Under the pieces are notes generated by a model, which did not search any database, was not told the DNA's origin, and was given only the letters and a program-made list of their open reading frames with translations. Positions 1 through 13,037 of a DNA stretch of 64,000 nucleotides are shown here, piece by piece. Source of the DNA: Nymphaea colorata (lineage: Eukaryota; Streptophyta; Magnoliopsida; Nymphaeales; Nymphaeaceae); assembly GCF_008831285.2 (NCBI RefSeq), contig NC_045147.1:5310334-5374333 (forward strand), written 5' to 3'. Within the stretch, counting starts at the first letter, position 1, and each line of letters begins with the position of its first letter. Position numbers and translations under genes: made by a program.

Positions 1-59
1 GCACCTCGGAGACAAGTATAGCTTGCACACAGCAAAGCCAGCAACAAACTCAATTGTTT
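1..59 (-). CDS. SWEETIE: SWEETIE-like exon (3' incomplete at window edge)
   Basis: The acceptor is cttgtag. The exon encodes KQLSLLLALLCASYTCLRG and runs off the window at position 1. Helical and leucine-rich, it fits the HEAT pattern. Assignment is by phase (phase 0 after MSAE) more than by recognised motif. Confidence 0.72.
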
Positions 60-257
60 CTACAAGCACAAAATTTGTAAGATGATAGCAAGAGTCCAAA
101 AGAAATTCACCAACTTATAACAACAAATAAGCACTTGAAATAGAAATCATCCCTGAAAACATTAAATGACAGTATCTTTAGAAAAGATATTAAAATGAAT
201 AATGATTCAAGAAAAATGAACCAAGAGAACTAAATTGCAGAAGAAAGAATAACAAAC

Positions 258-354
258 CTCAGCAGACATGCGGATGGCAAGAGTTTCAGCTACATTCAGT
301 GAAGTACAAAATGTTTTGATGCACACAGGATCAACATGTGAACGTTTCAGAACT
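258..354 (-). CDS. SWEETIE: SWEETIE-like exon (VLKRSHVDPVC block)
   Basis: The acceptor is tgtgcag and the donor GAG|GTTTGT. The exon is 97 bp. It encodes (R)VLKRSHVDPVCIKTFCTSLN and then VAETLAIRMSAE. The split Arg codon is AG plus A. It is less conserved than the upstream exons but in phase on both sides. Confidence 0.82.
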
Positions 355-567
355 CTGCACAATTTGCAAGACAACAGAAAGGAACAAACAGAAAAATGTT
401 ATCTGGAACGTGGCCTTGTACTGTGAAAACCTGACAATGGGCAATTGACTACTCATTCCCAAAACAAAAAAGGAATTGCAGAGAAGGAAAACAACAGAAC
501 ATCTACATGCTTCCCTGCACACCTATAAACATAAATGAAAAAAATGAGAACCAACAGATCTCCAAAC

Positions 568-665
568 CTTTCAAAAGCCATATGAAGTTGCTTGATGCAA
601 AGCTCCGTTGTGAAGGCTGCAAATTCTTCATTCTCAAGATAATCAATAGGACAATTCTGCACAAT
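568..665 (-). CDS. SWEETIE: SWEETIE-like exon (IVQNCPIDYLENEEFAAF block)
   Basis: The acceptor is gaaacag and the donor GAAAG|GTTTGG. The exon is 98 bp and ends in phase 2. It encodes IVQNCPIDYLENEEFAAFTT and then ELCIKQLHMAFE. It lies directly downstream of the 12.4 kb intron. Confidence 0.9.
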
Positions 666-1870
666 CTGTTTCACAAAACAAGATATGTAAACATTTTAGT
701 CATACTACTATGAAGGTCAAATGCCCAGAGAGAAAGAGAAGGGTGGGGGGGGGGGTTTGTAGAGGACGGGAGGGAGAGAGTCATATACTGAAGTTTAACA
801 ACTGGCATGTGGCTGATAAAATTAGAAAGAAATTGAGAGGTCTTTTCAGGCATGGGAATTAGGATTTCAGGATCTCTCTCTCTCTCTCTCTCGTGTTCAA
901 TCCAAACCTGAGACATATTCAGAGTAGGTTGTCTGTATTGTTCAATTAAAACCAGAATTTGAATCATACAAGAACAATGCATTTTATAACACTGTTTGTC
1001 AAGCGCAACAATCTCTCCAACATTATCTGAAGTGTAGTTTACATTATGGACCAGCAGAATTCTGTTATTACTCATGGTCATGCTATCTACAACTACACAA
1101 CTAATAAGTAACATCCTTATAAGTACGATAGTATCCAAGTACTAACGTTTTATTTCCTAGCACTGACATTTTATTTTATACAAATTCGGAAAGTGGAATT
1201 TTCTAGTACAATTGCAGTGGTGCAATTTATGAGATTTGTCATATGTGTGCCTACACATGTGGGTGTGCATGGACGTGTAGATTCGTCATCCACGAGGCAC
1301 CCACCCTTCTTTGTAGTAAGGAACAAAAAAAAAAAAAAAAAAACATTACCTCACTGAACACACTTGTATCCTTACAATATCTCTCCCAGCTGTGCTTTGA
1401 ACAACCAGTGACCAACGATAGTGAGCAATCTTATTTAGTGACCGGCAACTGAGTCATTGTGATTATCCAAATATCCAATAAATATACATTTAACGGCATT
1501 AGAGGAATGCTTATCATTTGTCATCCAGTATATAGCATTTATTGTTAAGAAATATGCATTGGGATTCTAGGCTTAATCTTTTAGGTATAGTTTGTACTTC
1601 ATACTTCATAAATATATTTTGATAGTTGATTTTTCTTTGTATTTATGTAATAATTTTGCAGGACATTTTTTTGTATTTCTCTTATTTGTATGTCTGCTGC
1701 ATATTGCAGGCGTGCAGAAATTGCTCGACTTCCCAATGGCCATTTTTACAGCCATTGGAGACCCCAACGGTTCCTTTTTTCTTTATTTATTGGACTGAAT
1801 GTGCATTTTGTAACTGATTCAATGATATTTAATAAATTTTACTATGTTGAAGGGGCTTTTATTTTCTTCA
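666..1870 (-). other. Intron sequence without recognised element
   Basis: This is the start of the 12.4 kb intron. I see only simple sequence: a G run near 744-755, a (TC)n run near 871-893 and an A run near 1326-1343. The short ORFs have no family motif. The AT-rich composition is normal for a plant intron. Confidence 0.6.
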
Positions 1871-1874
1871 AATA

Positions 1875-3230
1875 GGTCTTCAACAAGTGAGATATATCCA
1901 CCCTCAGAATCTGGTCTAAAAATTTTGATATTTACTTCGAACTGATCTTTTACCAGTCGATGAAAATTTTTCAAAACATGAGAATACTTCATATTTATGT
2001 TTCAAGAAGTATATCAAAACATAGCCAGCAAAGTCATTAGTGAAGATAACATACTATGAACATCCACCTTTATATATAATCAGAGTAGGTCCCCGTACAT
2101 CCATGTGGGCCAATTCAAATGGAGATTTGCTTATAGAAGTTCTATTTATAAAAGGTAGGGACTTCAATTTTCCCCATAGTTGGCTGACTCGCCGAGTTGG
2201 CTCCGGAATCGCCCAAGTCAGCTCGGATCGCTAGAATAGCTCACCCCTGACACAGCCCAACTGGCCCAACTCGGCCCTCACTCGTCCTGACTCGCTCGAT
2301 TCAGGTTATTTTAAAACTCAACTGAGTCCACGAGCCAACTCGCTGACCCGGTGACCCAGTGATCTGCCGATCTGAGTTTGAGTTACGGGTTTGCTAACTA
2401 TTTTTTTCCAAAAATACATTCACTACATGAAAGCTTTTTATTGCAGTCACTATATAATTTCCCAATCATCTTCTCTAAGAGGTGATCTTGCACTTAATAC
2501 TTTTCAAATGAGAATATAATCTTGCAACCATGATTTGCAATTTGTGACATTGAAAGGAAATTTAAATTCAGCTTAGGTATATAAATCTAACATTTGGTAC
2601 TTTCAAAACTTTTGATTCTTGACCTTTTTCAAGGTTTCCAGTCGTTTTAATTTGTAAAGGAGTCTTATCAGCAGTAGATACTAAACTAAGACATAAACTC
2701 ATTTTAGTTTTTCAAAGACAATTTTATTGGGTATCGTATGAAAGGAAGCATCAGAACCTAAGAGACAAGCAGAGTTCGTTATAACAGCAGTGATGGTTGT
2801 TTGTCTTCTCTTCAAGTAAGGTTGATACTTCAACAAGTTGAAAGAATGGAATAGCTTCCAATGGAATAGAGTCTTCTTGATAGGTACCGGTAGTTGAAGC
2901 TCTTTTATCATTCTTCTGTAATTTTCAGCATTTAGGTTTAATATACCCCTGTTGAAGGTAATGGAAGAAAATTATTTTTCCTTTATTTCACTCATTATTA
3001 TTTTCAAAGTAAGGAGGTCTACAAGACTTCAAATGATGGCTGGGTTTGGATATGGCAAGAACATTATCATTCGCAGATCTAAATGACCAAGTCTATTTTC
3101 TTCCATAACCAATTCAGATTCTTCCATAACCAATTCAGAAAGTGCTTTATTTAGAGTAGGAACACTATATCTATGAAGAAGGGGTGTTTTAACAATATCA
3201 AATTCCGACCTTAATCCTATGACGGTCTTT
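1875..3230 (-). mobile_element. Decayed Ty1/copia relic (gag, protease, integrase pieces)
   Basis: Read on the minus strand, the pieces come in copia order. At 3220-3020 there is a gag-like stretch (FDIVKTPLLHRYSVPTLNKAL) containing an 18-21 bp tandem duplication (LVMEESE/LVMEEN). At 2780-2560 there is a protease-like SDASFHTIPNK, related to the usual DSGASFH motif, followed by ADKTPLQIKTTGNL. At 2140-1880 there is integrase (FELAHMDVRGP, then a YFLKHKYEVF-like stretch). Stops and frameshifts are everywhere and no LTRs were found. About 2150-2420 looks like a foreign repeat (ACTCGCCGAGTTGGC-rich) inserted between protease and integrase. This is an old insertion. Confidence 0.6.
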
Positions 3231-3310
3231 TTTCTCCATCCTTCTCTCTCTCTCTCTCTCTCTCTCTCTATTTCACACTCTATTTCATAGGCTCTCCTCT
3301 TTCCTAAACT

Positions 3311-3410
3311 ATGTCACATGGGTATGAACAAGGGTGCTGGTATGGGTACGGGTGTGGAGTACTTTTAAAAAACTTGGGTATGGAGCACAACCGTACACAC
3401 ACGCACACAC
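3311..3410. mobile_element. Left end of a CTATGTCACA...GGTACGGG TIR element, cut by a later insertion
   Basis: The sequence starts CTATGTCACATGGGTATG and continues with GGTACGGGTGTGG and AAAAAACTTGGGTATGGAGC. It closely parallels the sequence at 39606-39700 and the TIR of the element at 18235. A large LTR-like element enters at 3411, and related AT-rich sequence resumes at 11968. The right end is not certain; a degenerate CGTGTCACG near 12198 is a candidate. Confidence 0.5.
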
Positions 3411-4533
3411 TGTAACACTTAATGTCTCACAGTTTGGATTGGATCAGGTTCCAGACCCGGACCCAAACTCCATCGCATGAAGAGGAGCCCGATGCCGGCT
3501 CTCTCCCCCTTCGTTCCCTCGCTGGTTCGCACCTCTTGCTGGTTCACACGACACAGAGGAACAAGAGGCAGAAGAAGGGCAGCGGCGACAGAGGTGAATG
3601 ACAGCTGCAGCGCACAGGTGAGTCTGCCGGTCTCTCTCTACCTCAACTTTCTTCTTCCAACCCCTCTTGCTGCTCTCTGTCCATCTCCCCCTCACCGTTT
3701 TCTGTCAGTCACCCCCTGTCCTGACTCCTGAGTTCTCTCCCGCAAGCTCTCACACCCTCTTGCATTCTCTCGCGTCTTCAGTCTCCCTCTCTCTTGCCTT
3801 TCCCTGCTTCCCCCGAGCCGTGTCGCCCCTTTCCGATCTTTCTCCCTCTCTTTTTTGAGCCTCCTTTCATGCTCGCACATCTCCCTACTCACACTCTCCC
3901 TATTGCCAGCCACTCTCAGTCGCAGCATTCCTCACTCTTAGCGTCTCTCACTCTCACCGTCTCTCACCCTCGACCAAGCATTCTCTCGCACTCTCCCTCT
4001 CGCATGTCTCTTCTTTTTTTCCCCATGCCCGATTGCTGTCTCTCTCTATCCGTGTGTGTCTCCCTTAGCCGAACCACCTCCCTCACAACCGGACGCCCTT
4101 TTCTAACGGCAGACCTAGTTGATGTCTCTTTCGCTCATTCTCAATTGTCTGTTGTTGGTTGGATTGCAGCTTGGGGAACGTGTCTTTCCCCTCATAGCAA
4201 TGAATTGATAGCATTGGTGGTGACGACAGCAAACGATCTTTGGCGTTGGTGCTTAGTCGAATGATTGGTGTGGCTGCCGAGAGCACCACAACAGTTAGGA
4301 CTCTAAGAGTGAGGTGAGCGAGGCCTAATCGAGCCTAAATTGTCTAATATTTTCTGTTAGTGCATGTATAATTATTATTTGAACATGTTGGACTCAAGAT
4401 TGGATGATTTAGAATGCACGTTAGCGACTTTGCGATTTTGGGGAAGGTTTAGGACTGTTATGGAGGGACGATGATCTATGCATATGATTATCTTTTTAGA
4501 ATGGTGCGACTAATAATTGAAGCGGTTAGGAAG

Positions 4534-4781
4534 TGTTAACGTATATGTGTGCTTGGGTCCAGGTCTGGATCCTGTCCGACCCGTTGTCTTGATGTACTCC
4601 TTTTTAAGTACCGTGTAACCACTTTTTCATTTGAATGAGAAATTAAGTGTGAGAGAGGTACCGGCAGCTAGTGGGCACTGGAACTCCAAACGTTTGTGGT
4701 TTTTCTCCCTTCGAGTTCAAGGGTTTTCCACGCTACATTGATCTTTGATTTCTACTGCACTCTCGATCCTACTTTTCTACA
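4534..4781 (+). repeat. Copia A 5' LTR
   Basis: 248 bp, TGTTAACG to TCTACA. It contains GGTCTGGATCC and a CT-rich 3' half. It is followed immediately by the PBS. Confidence 0.93.
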
Positions 4782-4794
4782 TGGTATCAGAGCC
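4782..4794 (+). promoter_or_regulatory. Copia A primer binding site
   Basis: TGGTATCAGAGCC directly abuts the LTR end and is complementary to the 3' end of plant initiator methionine tRNA, the usual primer for minus-strand synthesis in copia elements. Confidence 0.9.
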
Positions 4795-5515
4795 GATGCG
4801 GTTGCGAGTTTTTCTTTTTCATGTTGGACGGAGACTCCCCTATCCGGTTCTTGGCGTCGTCCAGCAGCCTTCATCGTCTTCCTCTGCAGTTTGTGCCTTC
4901 TTTGGTGGTTGTGGCGTTCCCGTGAAGCTCTGCTGTGCTCTTCACTGCACGTCTGCCAGTGTTGTCGCATTTGCCTGCGCATGCAGTTGACCAGAGCGAT
5001 CGCCCGACTCTCTGCTGTGTCGCCCAACTCCCTGTTGCCGCGGCTCGACTCAAGACTATCACTGCTCTCCTATCGCTCGACTCCCTCCCTTGCAGTTGAC
5101 CAGAGTCGTCACTGACTCTGCTGCATCGCCCGACTATCTGTAGCTCGACTCAACAGCCCCCATTGCCTATTGCCGTCAGTTTTTTTGCCACTGTGGAATG
5201 TTGTCGGACTGGACCCTGCCTGAGCTTCTGCCGTCAATAGTGCTCATTGTCGCCAGCATCACACGACTTTTCTTGTTGGCCGTTCGACTGAGTTACGCTG
5301 TTTCCTGCTTCCGTCTGCTGCACGGCGTCCACCATCAACTGACCCACCGCCAGTCTACGAGTGCGTGGGGACGCTGATTCTTTTGTTGTATCGCATCCCA
5401 ATCCTCTCACTGGTATTTTTTCTCTGCCGCAATTGTTGTTCTGTTGCTGCGCTACTGCTTGTCATAGGCATTTTTTTTTCTCTACAATTCTTGATTGTTG
5501 GGTTACTGTATTTGG

Positions 5516-8500
5516 ATGGCGGAATCAGCCTCCTCTGCTGTTAGTACTGTCCAGGCAGATATTGAGGCCTCTAAAACCGAAAATATCCCTATTCAAGTCA
5601 CCACTATTTGTCTCACCAAGAATAATTACCTTCAATGTCCTGCTGCCATCACTATGGGGATTGCTGATCGAGGGCGAATTGCTTATGTAAATGGAAAGAA
5701 GACTGAACCACTTGAGACTAACCCAATGTGTACGTGTTTTCTTGAGGACAACCAAGTCAAAACTTGGATTGTCAACTTTGTGTCTTCCGATATTCAACCT
5801 CTCATTCTTCGTAAGAGGACTGCCAGAGATATGTGGGTCATCTTAGAACAGATGTATGGCCAGAAGAAGAAAGATGTTCGAGTGTACCAGTTGATGAAGG
5901 ATGTTTATGCCCTACGGCAATGAGAACTTTCTGTGGCCGACTTCTATGCGGCATTGAAATAAAAATGGGAGGAACTTGACTACTATTCTGATGATACTTG
6001 GAATTGTCCCCAAGACCAGCTGCATCATTGGACCAAGGAATGGAAGAACAAGGTGTTTTTGTTCTTGGCAGGGCTAAAGGATGACTTCGAAGGTATAAGG
6101 AGTCAAATTCTTAATTCAGAAAAAACATTTAGCATTGAACATGTTTATTCTCGTATCGAAGCTGAAGAGCAACGACGTCATGTTATAACAGGGAAAGGGG
6201 AGGCTTATACCTCGTGTAGTGAAAGGTTTGCTCTTGTTAGCCGAGCTCCTATGGGGGCTACCCGACCCTCTCAAAAATGCACTCACTGCAAGAAAATTGG
6301 TCATTCCATGGAGTTCTGTTAGGATTTGTATCATGAAAAGAAGAATAGTTGTGGGAGGTCTTCTAGTGGGAAGAAGCCCATGTCTGATATCACTAATCCT
6401 AATGGGGGAAAAACATCTATCTCTGTTGATCAGATTCGTGAGCTTCGTGCATACCTAAGCCAAATTGAAACTAGTCAAGCTGAGGCATCAGATGATGTGA
6501 GAGTTAATCGCGCCCTTGCTATCTCTAGAGAAAAAGGTAATTATTGTATGGGAGAATGGATTGTTGACAGTGGTGTCACCCACCACATGACTGACAACCC
6601 CAAGTTTTTTCATGATTATAAGCTTTCGTCCGGAAAGGAACGAGTTTCACTTGCTGATGGTTCCTCTATCTTTGTAGCCGGGAAAGGGAGTCTCTCACTT
6701 TTAAACAAGTTCTTAGTTCACAATGCTTTGCATGTTCCTCATCTGCCCTTGAATCTGTTGTCTGTCAGAAAGATTATGAAAGAGTTGAATTGCGAACTTA
6801 TTTTTTCTACGAATCGTTGTGTTTTGCAAGACTTGGTGATAGGGAAGAGGATTGGGATTAGTTTGGTTTCTGAGGAGCTATATCGGTTACCCATGCATGT
6901 TGCCACAACTCTCATGACGGCGGTTAGCAAAACAAGAAAAGTAGAGAGGACTCCATTCAGTTGGTTTTACGTTGGCATGAGCGCCGTGGGCATCTTCCTT
7001 TTGGGATTCTTGGAAAGTTGTTCCCTGACTTATGTTCTAGTTTAGATATGACTATAGTGTCTTGTGATGTATGTCATTTGGCTAAACATGGAAGGGCTTC
7101 ATACCCTGCTTCTACTAATTGTTATAATGAAGTTTTTGTCTTGATACATTCTGATGTGTGGGAACCTTCGGGAATTCCTTCTTGTCATGGTTTTCAGTAC
7201 TTTATAACTTTTATAGATTATTGTTCTCGTAACACCTTTGTATACTTACTAAAAGATCGTAGTGAAGTGCCTAATGTCATAGAGACTTTCATCCTTCTTG
7301 TGGAACTCAATTTGGAACCTTTGTTAAGAATTTTCGTTCTGATAATGCTCGTGAATATGTGTCATTCTGTTGATAGCTTTTTTCAAAAGAGGGGGATTGT
7401 TCATGAGACATCTCAAAATGGGGTTGCTGAACGAAAGAATCGCCAATTATTGAATGTAACTCGAGCTCTTCTTTTTCAACGTCATGTCCCAAAAAAGTAT
7501 TGGGGGGACGTTATACTGACCAATGCGTATCTAATTAACCGTATGCCTAGTCATGTGTTGAAAGGGCAGACACCTCATTCAATGTTACTAGGGAGTCGTC
7601 AACCTTTCTCTCTTCCACCTAGAGTTTTTGGCTGTGTTTGTTTTATTCACTATCACAGTCCAAATATTAAAAAACTTGATCCAATGTCGATTAAAAGTAT
7701 GTTTCTAGGTTATTCTCCCACTCAAAAAGGATATAAGTGTTTAGACCCTTCTACTGGTCGTGCCTATGTCACCAAAGATGTCACCTTCCTAGAACATACT
7801 TCCTATTTTGGTGAGAATTCTCTTTAGGGGGAAAGGTCTACAACAAGAAAAGAGTATTCTTCAAATCAAGAGATTCAATTTACAGATGTGTTGGAGTACA
7901 AAAGGAAAGAGATTCAGGTTACTGACCTTCTTGAGCACAATAAGGATGATGATTGCTCAACTGGAAATGAGGAGGAACATAACCGCTTGTTTGGGCAGGT
8001 TTACTCCAGGTGAAGATTGCCTGCAACAGAACCCACTGGTGAGGTGAATGGTGACAAAAGTCCTACTCCCAATCCTAATGCTACTCCTTCCTTAAATGAC
8101 CCAAGTTGTGCTCAGGACATGTCGGTTGAAGGTACTCAGACAGAGATTGAAAATGAAGAGTTACTCATTGCCCTTAGTAAGGGTATCAGGTCATGTACTC
8201 AACATCCTATTGGTAATTTCATATCTTACTCTAAACTGAGCAAGAACTACAAATGTTTTATATCGTCTCTTTCTATAGTTGTGATTCTTAGGACTGTTAC
8301 TGAGGCTCAGAGCAATTCCAAGTGGGCTCATGCGATGCAAGAAGAGACGGAAGCACTGAACAAAAACAGAACGTGGGAGGTGGTAAATATCCCTAAAGCG
8401 GCTCATCTAGTTGGGTCCAAGTGGGTTTACACCATTAAATATAAGCCAGATGGAAGTGTAGACAGATATAAAGCTCGCCTAGTGGCCAAGGGGTTTAGTT

Positions 8501-9820
8501 AGAAATATGGAATTGACTACCTAGAAACGTTTGCACCTGTTGCAAAGATGAAGACAGTCAAAGTTATTATCTCCTTAGCCGTGATATGAGTGGAAGATGT
8601 ACCAACTTGATGTTAGAAATGCATTTCTAAATGGAGACCTCGAAAAGGAAGTCTATATGTGCATGCCTCCTGGATATGAGGAACCTGGAAAATGCTGCAG
8701 GTTGAAGAAAGCTTTTGTATGGGCTCAAGCAATCCCCTCCGGCGTGGTTTGAACGACTTAGACTTGTAATGAGACAACATGAATATCATCAAGGGAATGG
8801 AGATCACGCTCTCTTTGTAAAGAGAAAGGAGCACAAGGTAATGCTTTTGTTGGTATATGTTGATGATATGATTGTCAAAGGCAATGACAAAGATGAAATA
8901 ACAAAGTTAAAGGAACTGTTGGCCCTTGAGTTCGACCTCAAGGACCTTGACAAGTTGAAATATTTTCTTGGCATTGAAATTGCTAGGTCCGACACAAGTC
9001 TTGTGTTAAATCAAAGAAAGTATACTCTAGATTTATTAAAGGAAACTGGAAAACTTGGGTGTAGACCTGCTTCTACTCCAATGGATGCTGGAAATAAACT
9101 TAGCCTCAGAGATGGGGAGCTCCTCTGTGAAGAAGCAAAAGGAAGATATCAACATCTTGCTAGAAATTGATTTATCTTACTCTTACTGGACCTGATATTA
9201 CTTTTGTTGTGAATGTGATGAGTCAGTTTATGCATGCACCCACAGACGTTCAGTGAAAGGCTGTCGACAAGATTTTATGTTATTTGAAGAGGAGCCCTGG
9301 CAAGGGCCTCTTGTACAGCAAAAGTCTCTCTTGAGATTGAAGGATATTCCGATGCTGACTGGGCAGTATGTATGGACACTAGGAGATCCACTTCAGGTTA
9401 CTGTATTTGCTTAGGAGGAAATCTCGTAGTGTGGAGAAGAGACAGGATGTCTGCTCCCGCTCCTGAGGCTGAATATAGGGTTGTGGCCATAGGAGTCTCA
9501 GAGTTGTTGTGGTTGAAAGTGCTTTTGGCTGACATAGGAGTCAAAATTGAGGATCCAACGAAGATGTATTGTGATAACAAGTCAGCAATCAACTTGGCCA
9601 ACAATCCTGTGCAGCTGTGCTACATAATAGAACAAAGCATGTGAAAATTGATCGTCATTTCATTCAAAGGAGAATTGATGCGAAGGAGCTTGTCCTACCC
9701 TACATGAGGACTGAAGACCAAACAACTGATATACTGACCAAGGCCTTGCCATCTATTTCATTTGAGAGGAATGTATCCAAGTTGGACATGTTCGATCTTT
9801 ATGCCCAACTTGAGGGGAAG
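5516..9820 (+). pseudogene. Copia A gag-pol pseudogene
   Basis: It starts at ATG 5516 (MAESASSAVSTVQADIE). In order: Gag with a CX2CX4HX4C knuckle (CTHCKKIGHSMEFC, 6278-6319), protease (WIVDSGVTHHMT, catalytic Asp at 6566), integrase (HSDVWEPSG near 7150; GVAERKNRQLLNVTR near 7423), reverse transcriptase (KWVYTIKYKPDGS near 8420; YVDD 8856-8867) and RNase H (CDNKSAINLANN near 9570). In-frame stops include TGA 5921, TAG 6320 (just after the knuckle) and TAG near 8500. Several frameshifts and short deletions occur, one removing part of the integrase core around the second Asp. It is not functional. Confidence 0.92.
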
Positions 9821-10068
9821 TGTTAACGTATATGTGTGTTCGGGTCCGGGTCTGGATCCTATCCAACCCATTGTCTTGATGTATTCCTTTTAAGTACCGT
9901 GTAACCCCTTTTTCATTTGAATGAGAAATTAAGTGTGAGAGAGGTACCGGCAGCTAGTGGGCGTCGAAACTCCAAACGTTCATGGTTTTTCTCCCTTCGA
10001 GTTCGAGGGTTTTCCACTGTTACATTGATCTTCGATTTCTACTGCACTCTCGATCCTACTTTTCTACA
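9821..10068 (+). repeat. Copia A 3' LTR
   Basis: 248 bp with the same termini as the 5' LTR. It is preceded by the purine tract TTGAGGGGAAG and followed by TSD GGAAG. Confidence 0.93.
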
Positions 10069-11963
10069 GGAAGCATGGTAAAGATTTTGATGTTGTGGAG
10101 AAGGTGCAGAGCCGTTTTAGCGAACTCATGACATATGCTATTGTTGATGTGCATACTACGTCACTTGCTGGGAAAGAGACCTATTGGAGGGCTTTATGGG
10201 CCGATACTACCCGTCGGCACCCTCTTGAAGCGTTGACCTAGGCCTCAATGATTCTATTTCATACTTGTATAGATTGTAAAGCGAAGCGAGTAGAAGACTT
10301 ATCACTTGATTATGTTTGCAGGTACACCGAGCACGTCGAGTAGACCTTGAGCGACAAGACTCAAAGCTCGAGGCGTTTTGGGTATTTTGACGATGCGCGT
10401 CAGGTATGGCGGCATTCCAGGCAAATCCCTGCCTGAAGGCAAAATTTAGAGCGCATGCTTTTAAGGATCGTAGGATCCTATGTTGTGTTTGTGATTGGTG
10501 TGTGTATTATAAGTGCTTATTACTACATGAATGTATGCATGTGATTGAATGATTATGATATTAGTTGAATGTTCTTAAACTACTACGCAATGGTATATGC
10601 ATGCTAGCAATTAACTGCTTAGGACAGATTAGGCGGGGTATCGAGTCGAGTATCTCATCGACCCCGATTTTGCATTAGAAAGCATCCTAGAATGATAATT
10701 ACGTAAGACAACTATGAGCCAATCACGTATCAAGACTACTCTTCGTGGTTCGGCTAAGTTTTGTAAGATGTAATTGATATGTTTGATTGATGTGAATATT
10801 GCAATATTTTTCGTGTGCATTGCCTTTGGCATGATACAATTGAATGAATATTGACTATATGTGTAGCTCTCGTGTGGAGACATTTGGAGGTATAGATGCA
10901 CTCCTGAAGTAAACCAACCACATGTGCTAGCCAGTCACTTTGTAAATGTGTTCTCATAATGATAAGTTAATGAAGAATAACGGATGAGAGGCCAGTGGGT
11001 TATGACAATGTGTTTGGGAGATGTCCCGCCCTCGCCAGTGGCTTACCCTACTCGAAGCGCGGGGTGTGCAAGGCCCCAGGATATCGTTGTGTGATGTGCT
11101 TGAAGCATTGGGCTCCTGCCTTCCCAACTTGAGTGTCTTAGGGAAGGCTGAGCAACTCTCCTTGGAATTCAGACATCCATGGATGATTGCTCTACCGTTG
11201 TAGCATGAACAGATCCCGTATTGTTTCGGGCCACCACGGGGGTTGTCTTCCGACTGTAGGTCGCTCATGGTGTGCACATGTCTGTGTTGCACCCACAGGA
11301 ACTGTCAATTCACTCAAGCTAATGTAAATGAAAAGAATGTAAATGAAACGAATGTGAACGATGTGAATATATATGAAGCGAATGTGACAATCGAGTGTGT
11401 TAATTGTGGTCATCGAGTGGTCTCCACATTTTGTGGAATATGTGAGAGACTGCCATGACAAGTTCTGTGACTTCAAGCTACTATCATCATGTGATAGTGT
11501 TTATGTTTTTCGTATATGTTACATATCAGATTTGAGCTCTTACCTTAGAGGGTTAGGGATTTATCTAGTTTGTAACTTTGTTGTCATATTGCGAAGGCTA
11601 AGCCTTCTATTGCTTATTTTTTCAGGTTTTGACGGACCCGGGGCAACAAATTGATCAGATGGCTCAACTCACATCCTACTGACGAGATTTTGGGTCTATG
11701 GTAGTGCCGGCGCGTCATGTTTTGGGTCTCAATGATGTATTGTTTTGTTAGACATCAATGTTGTTGTTTTGAAGCACTTTTGTCATGTGTATCACCAAGG
11801 AATATGAAGTGATTTGTATGAACTGAAAATTACTACATAATAAAAATTTTGCCCCATTGTCTTTTGATATGCATAACAACTTTCGAATCGTTGTGTCGTC
11901 GCACCTCGACATTTTTATGTTTTTAAAGAAAAAAAATATTTAGGGGTAAAAAAATCAGGGTGT

Positions 11964-11967
<4 letters not shown>

Positions 11968-12014
<47 letters not shown>

Positions 12015-12230
12015 GCAAACATATAATAAGATTTTAAGCAATAATAACATAAATTCATTGTTTACATTTACAAAAGATATATTATTGAACAGAAAATGGT
12101 AAAATGGAAAAAGAAAACATATAAAAAAGATGCCAAAAATTTACAAAAATTAAATTTCTCGTGTCCAACCAGTGTCCCGCCCCAGCACCAGTTTCGTGTC
12201 ACGTTGACACAAGTATATCTACCTTTTAGA
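11968..12230. repeat. (CA)n-(TA)n simple repeat and AT-rich tail of TIR element
   Basis: About 33 bases of CA repeat run into a TA repeat near 12000-12014, followed by AT-rich DNA and then CCCGCCCCAGCACCAGTTTCG. The same order (CA run, TA run, AT-rich) occurs at 39697-39800, so this is probably the right part of the TIR-type element whose left end is at 3311-3410. Confidence 0.5.
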
Positions 12231-13037
12231 AGTATCCGCATTACATAGCCCCCAAATGAGTCAATTCCTTTTTTATAAATTTTTCCTTAGTAACCTAGCT
12301 CATTAAAGTTTTTTTGTTTCCCTCTTGTATCTCTATTCTCCCCCAAGTGGTCGAGTTCTCCTCCCCATTATTAACCTAACTCCATTGGGTCCACTTATAG
12401 TCATTACACCTCTCAATTGTCATGGCATTACATGGTGATGAGTCCATGTTAAGTGGCGTCTTCCTCCAAAAACCATTTATTATATTTTCTACATTATATT
12501 TTTGTTCATTTTCTTCTTCTTTTCATTTAAATGAGATATTGTAATCATCATGAATTTAATTTCTTAGACGACCCATTAATCCATCTCTTCCACACACTAT
12601 TTCATAGGCTTTCTACAAGTCTAATCTTGTAGTAATAGCGTGTTATACTACCGTGGACGAAATGTCCAATACACATTCTAGATGTAACAAATGTGTTCAA
12701 TAGAGATCTGAATAGCATGATCCAGATCCACAAACTGAAACGTCTAAACAGTTTGTGGATGGTGATTATACATAGCCATATCCCAAAACTTCCATGCTCT
12801 ACCCATTGAGACACCTCACCTGTGAGTAACTTAATAATTCCAAATGTATGTCTAGATCCAAAACAGCATGCAATTGCAAGATCCAGACAACTAAGAAGCA
12901 AAGAAAAGGTGGCAGAATGCTAAAGGGTAGAAAAACAGAAGTAGTGCAAGATGAGCAATTTGTATAATAATACATATGTTAAACTGAAAAGATAATATAG
13001 CACTGGGCTGAAAGAAAAGCCGTTGAGATGAATTACC
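12231..13037. other. Intron sequence; short hairpin near 12727-12760
   Basis: There is no coding evidence. TCCACAAACTG and CAGTTTGTGGA form an 11-bp inverted repeat around a roughly 11-base loop, and GATCCAGA-like words recur at about 12715 and 12880. This may be a decayed MITE, but no TIR/TSD pair was found. The 99-codon minus ORF here has no family match. Confidence 0.4.

Larger units (their letters stand above)
4534..10068 (+). mobile_element. Ty1/copia element A, full-length but decayed
   Basis: It has two 248-bp LTRs (TGTTAACG...CTACA), a PBS directly after the first, a gag-pol region and a purine-rich tract just before the second. The flanking GGAAG at 4529-4533 and 10069-10073 is a perfect 5-bp TSD. 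By eye the LTRs differ at about 20 positions, so it is one of the older intact-structure copies here. It lies inside the LTR-like element 3411-11967 and opposes the host gene. Confidence 0.93.
3411..11967. mobile_element. Long LTR-like element 1 (about 3.0 kb), interrupted by copia A
   Basis: It begins TGTAACACTT and ends GGGTGTGACA, with CACAC on both flanks; the flanks lie in simple repeats, so the TSD is only suggestive. Removing copia A leaves about 3.0 kb. Both halves match the element at 58009-61826 in order: a CT-rich 5' part, the CGAGGCCTAATC block, the GGGGTATCGAGTCGAG block, and the CGGGCCACCACGGGG block near the end. TG...CA ends and a terminal GTGTGACA resemble plant Ty3/gypsy LTRs. 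It has no coding potential. It could be a solo long LTR or a LARD-type element. Confidence 0.6.

Noticed and set aside
3444-4289. Several ORFs of 63-156 codons on both strands
   Set aside because: CT-rich part of the LTR-like element; homologous region at 58-59.5 kb does not preserve any of the frames.
12602-12901. 99-codon minus ORF close to the host exon cluster
   Set aside because: Considered as a host exon, but 13038-13103 joins directly in phase with 568-665, and the ORF has no family similarity.
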